A stretch of DNA of 56,171 bases from Xenorhabdus khoisanae (GTDB lineage: Bacteria; Pseudomonadota; Gammaproteobacteria; Enterobacterales; Enterobacteriaceae): contig NZ_LFCV01000099.1 in NCBI RefSeq assembly GCF_001037465.1, positions 1 to 56,171 of the forward strand, written 5' to 3'. Below are positions 54,584-56,171 of the stretch, in pieces. Each line of letters begins with the position of its first letter. Position 1 is the first letter of the stretch. Both the position numbers and the translations under genes were made by a program. The notes below the pieces were generated by a model that saw nothing but the letters and a program-made list of their open reading frames with translations, did no database searches and was not told where the DNA came from.

Positions 54584-55672
54584 ATGAAAACCTATCCATT
54601 GCAAAGCATGACGATGGCACAAGCACAACAGCAGCAATTCAAGCTGGTGGATATTATCTGTCGTCATTTTCCGGGTGCTGATTTTCTTTCGCAAGGTGAT
54701 CTGGGCTTAGTCCCGGATCTGCACCAGCCACGCATGACGCGACGCATTGAGGCTGTAATTGCAGAGTTTTTTGGCGCTGAAACAGCAGCTTTTGTCAATG
54801 GAGCAGGAACCGGCGCATTGCGTGCGGGGCTGGCCGCCTTAGTCAGCCCCCATGCAACATTGCTTGTACATAATGCGCCAATTTATCCCACCACTAAAGT
54901 ATCGATTGAACAGATGGGATTAAACATCGTTCAGGCGGATTTCAATCACCCGGAACAAATTGTGGCGGCCATCCGGCAATACCAGCCTGTGGCTTGTCTT
55001 GTCCAGCACACACGCCAGAAGATATCTGACAGTTACTCTCTGCAAGCAGTGATTGACACGCTGAATCAATATCACATTCCTTCACTAGTGGACGATAATT
55101 ATGCGGTGATGAAAGTGGCACAGATTGGTTGTGAGTATGGCGCAACGCTTTCCACATTCTCTTGTTTTAAATTATTGGGGCCACAAGGGGTTGGGATTGT
55201 TGTAGGAGAACAGGCAATCATTGATAACCTTCGCCACAGCATGTATTCCGGTGGCTGCCAGATACAGGGTTATCAGGCAATGGAAGCCTTGCGGGGTATG
55301 GTATTCGCGTCCGTCATGCATGCAGTGCAGGCAGAAGTTAATAACGAACTGGTCGCACGCTTGAATCAAGGGGAGTTGCCACAAGTGAAACAGGCATTCC
55401 TCGCCAATGCCCAATCAAAAGTTCTGCTAGTGGAATTTCACGAACCGATTGCAGAAAGGGTACTCACCGTAGCCCATACATTCGGAGCACTGCCTTATCC
55501 GGTAGGCGCAGAATCAAAATTCGAAATTCCTCCCCTGTTTTACCGCATTTCTGGCACCTTTCGCCAAACAGATCCCACACTGGAACATCGTATGATCCGT
55601 ATTAACCCTAATCGCAGCGGAGCAGATACCGTGATGCGCATTTTACGAGAAAGCTGTCAGTTGAAAAGTTAA
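54584..55672 (+). CDS. yhfS: YhfS, PLP-dependent fold-type I enzyme
   Basis: A 362-residue protein of the aspartate aminotransferase fold (fold type I), matching E. coli YhfS (361). Conserved features are the glycine loop AAFVNGAGTGALRAGLAAL (PLP phosphate side), the Asp of PSLVDDNYAVMK that pairs with the pyridine nitrogen, and the Schiff-base Lys in STFSCFKLLGPQGVG. Reaction unknown: aminotransferase or lyase on an amino compound. Its ATG follows the yhfT stop by 4 bases. Last gene of the operon. Confidence 0.92.
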   Translation: MKTYPLQSMTMAQAQQQQFKLVDIICRHFPGADFLSQGDLGLVPDLHQPRMTRRIEAVIAEFFGAETAAFVNGAGTGALRAGLAALVSPHATLLVHNAPIYPTTKVSIEQMGLNIVQADFNHPEQIVAAIRQYQPVACLVQHTRQKISDSYSLQAVIDTLNQYHIPSLVDDNYAVMKVAQIGCEYGATLSTFSCFKLLGPQGVGIVVGEQAIIDNLRHSMYSGGCQIQGYQAMEALRGMVFASVMHAVQAEVNNELVARLNQGELPQVKQAFLANAQSKVLLVEFHEPIAERVLTVAHTFGALPYPVGAESKFEIPPLFYRISGTFRQTDPTLEHRMIRINPNRSGADTVMRILRESCQLKS

Positions 55673-56171
55673 AAATGTAAGAAAAGCGATACCTGAAAAG
55701 CAAGCTGTTGAATTGATATTATAGAAAAAATATAACGCCTGATTATCATTAAGAAATTAATCAATATATCACCTTCTGTTATTACATTACATAAGGTATT
55801 TCATCTGTTTTTATTATCTACCCATGACTTGGATTAACAATACCAAAACAGAATCAGGCGTTAATAAATCAAGTTATTCCATATAATAATTAGCATCTAA
55901 TTTGCCTTTGGTCAATTTATTTTATCATTCTAATCACGATCCAGTTCTTTTTAAATAACTACTATTTCATATGGGTGTAATATAAATTACATTAATAAAA
56001 CTATGTAACTAATATTTAATTCGGCACGATAATTTCCTTCAACATCATACCCTGCAACATCATGGCGCTTATTCCATTTAATTAAATTTCCTTATATTTC
56101 TGTCATCTATAACCGTTATCCATAATAACACTCACGAAATAAGCATTTAAAATCAAGGAGTTATTTATAAC
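55673..56171. other. AT-rich intergenic region at the window end, 499 bp
   Basis: No complete gene. It contains a 12-bp inverted repeat pair (55733-55744 and 55852-55863) around 107 bp. The last bases carry AAGGAG (56156-56161) about ten bases before the window end, so the next plus-strand gene probably starts just outside. Confidence 0.55.
55733..55863. repeat. 12-bp inverted repeats bracketing 107 bp after yhfS
   Basis: TAACGCCTGATT at 55733-55744 is repeated in reverse complement as AATCAGGCGTTA at 55852-55863. The interior is AT-rich and codes for nothing obvious. It may be a long hairpin or a small miniature element; no target duplication is obvious. Confidence 0.6.

Overview
The window looks like the chromosome of an entomopathogenic Morganellaceae gammaproteobacterium, most likely Xenorhabdus (Photorhabdus is the main alternative). 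Most housekeeping proteins read as close relatives of their E. coli counterparts, and base composition is moderately AT-rich. EnvZ lacks the large periplasmic sensor domain, a trait described for Xenorhabdus nematophila. The species is inferred; no marker gene settles it.

Layout. 1-5400: an AT-rich accessory block of three related, leaderless Ig-like proteins, the last ending in an RCC1-type beta-propeller. 5490-9809: the nitrogen control operon glnA-glnL-glnG with NtrC enhancers and a sigma-54 promoter. 10034-12907: a RelE-type toxin and HTH antitoxin, then hemN, a small membrane ORF and yihI on the minus strand. 13056-20389: an ArnT-like membrane glycosyltransferase, a secreted Gly-rich protein with a perfect 18-bp tandem repeat, the purine permease adeP with a PurR box, a TetR/DHA2 efflux pair and an unknown membrane protein. 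20694-23124: an amino acid ABC transporter (binding protein plus two permeases) with no ATPase gene. 23283-27866: pstSCAB-phoU behind a PhoB box array. 28008-33039: envZ, ompR, greB and tex. 33449-40800: a flavin-type split-barrel protein, feoABC with a Fur site, a Bcr/CflA-like exporter, an OsmC-like protein, bioH and gntX. 40860-45380: nfuA, glpE, glpG, glpR and glpD. 45815-48404: a truncated acetyltransferase, a low-GC orphan gene and an alpha/beta hydrolase. 48950-55672: a yhfZ-yhfS operon that has lost yhfW.

How the genes work together. Three regulatory systems lie close together with recognisable cis sites: Ntr (GlnL/GlnG acting on glnA and glnL), Pho (a PhoB array before pstS, with PhoU and PstSCAB giving the phosphate signal) and OmpR/EnvZ. 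The feo operon imports ferrous iron, NfuA delivers Fe-S clusters, and GlpR controls aerobic glycerol-3-phosphate oxidation by GlpD.

Least explained parts: the leaderless Ig/RCC1 trio beside glnA; the yhf operon, where a PRD regulator, two PLP enzymes, a phosphotriesterase-like hydrolase and a small Gly-rich protein plus membrane protein suggest uptake and processing of an unknown amino compound; and the unknown membrane and low-GC genes. No tRNA, rRNA, CRISPR array, prophage or intact insertion sequence was seen.
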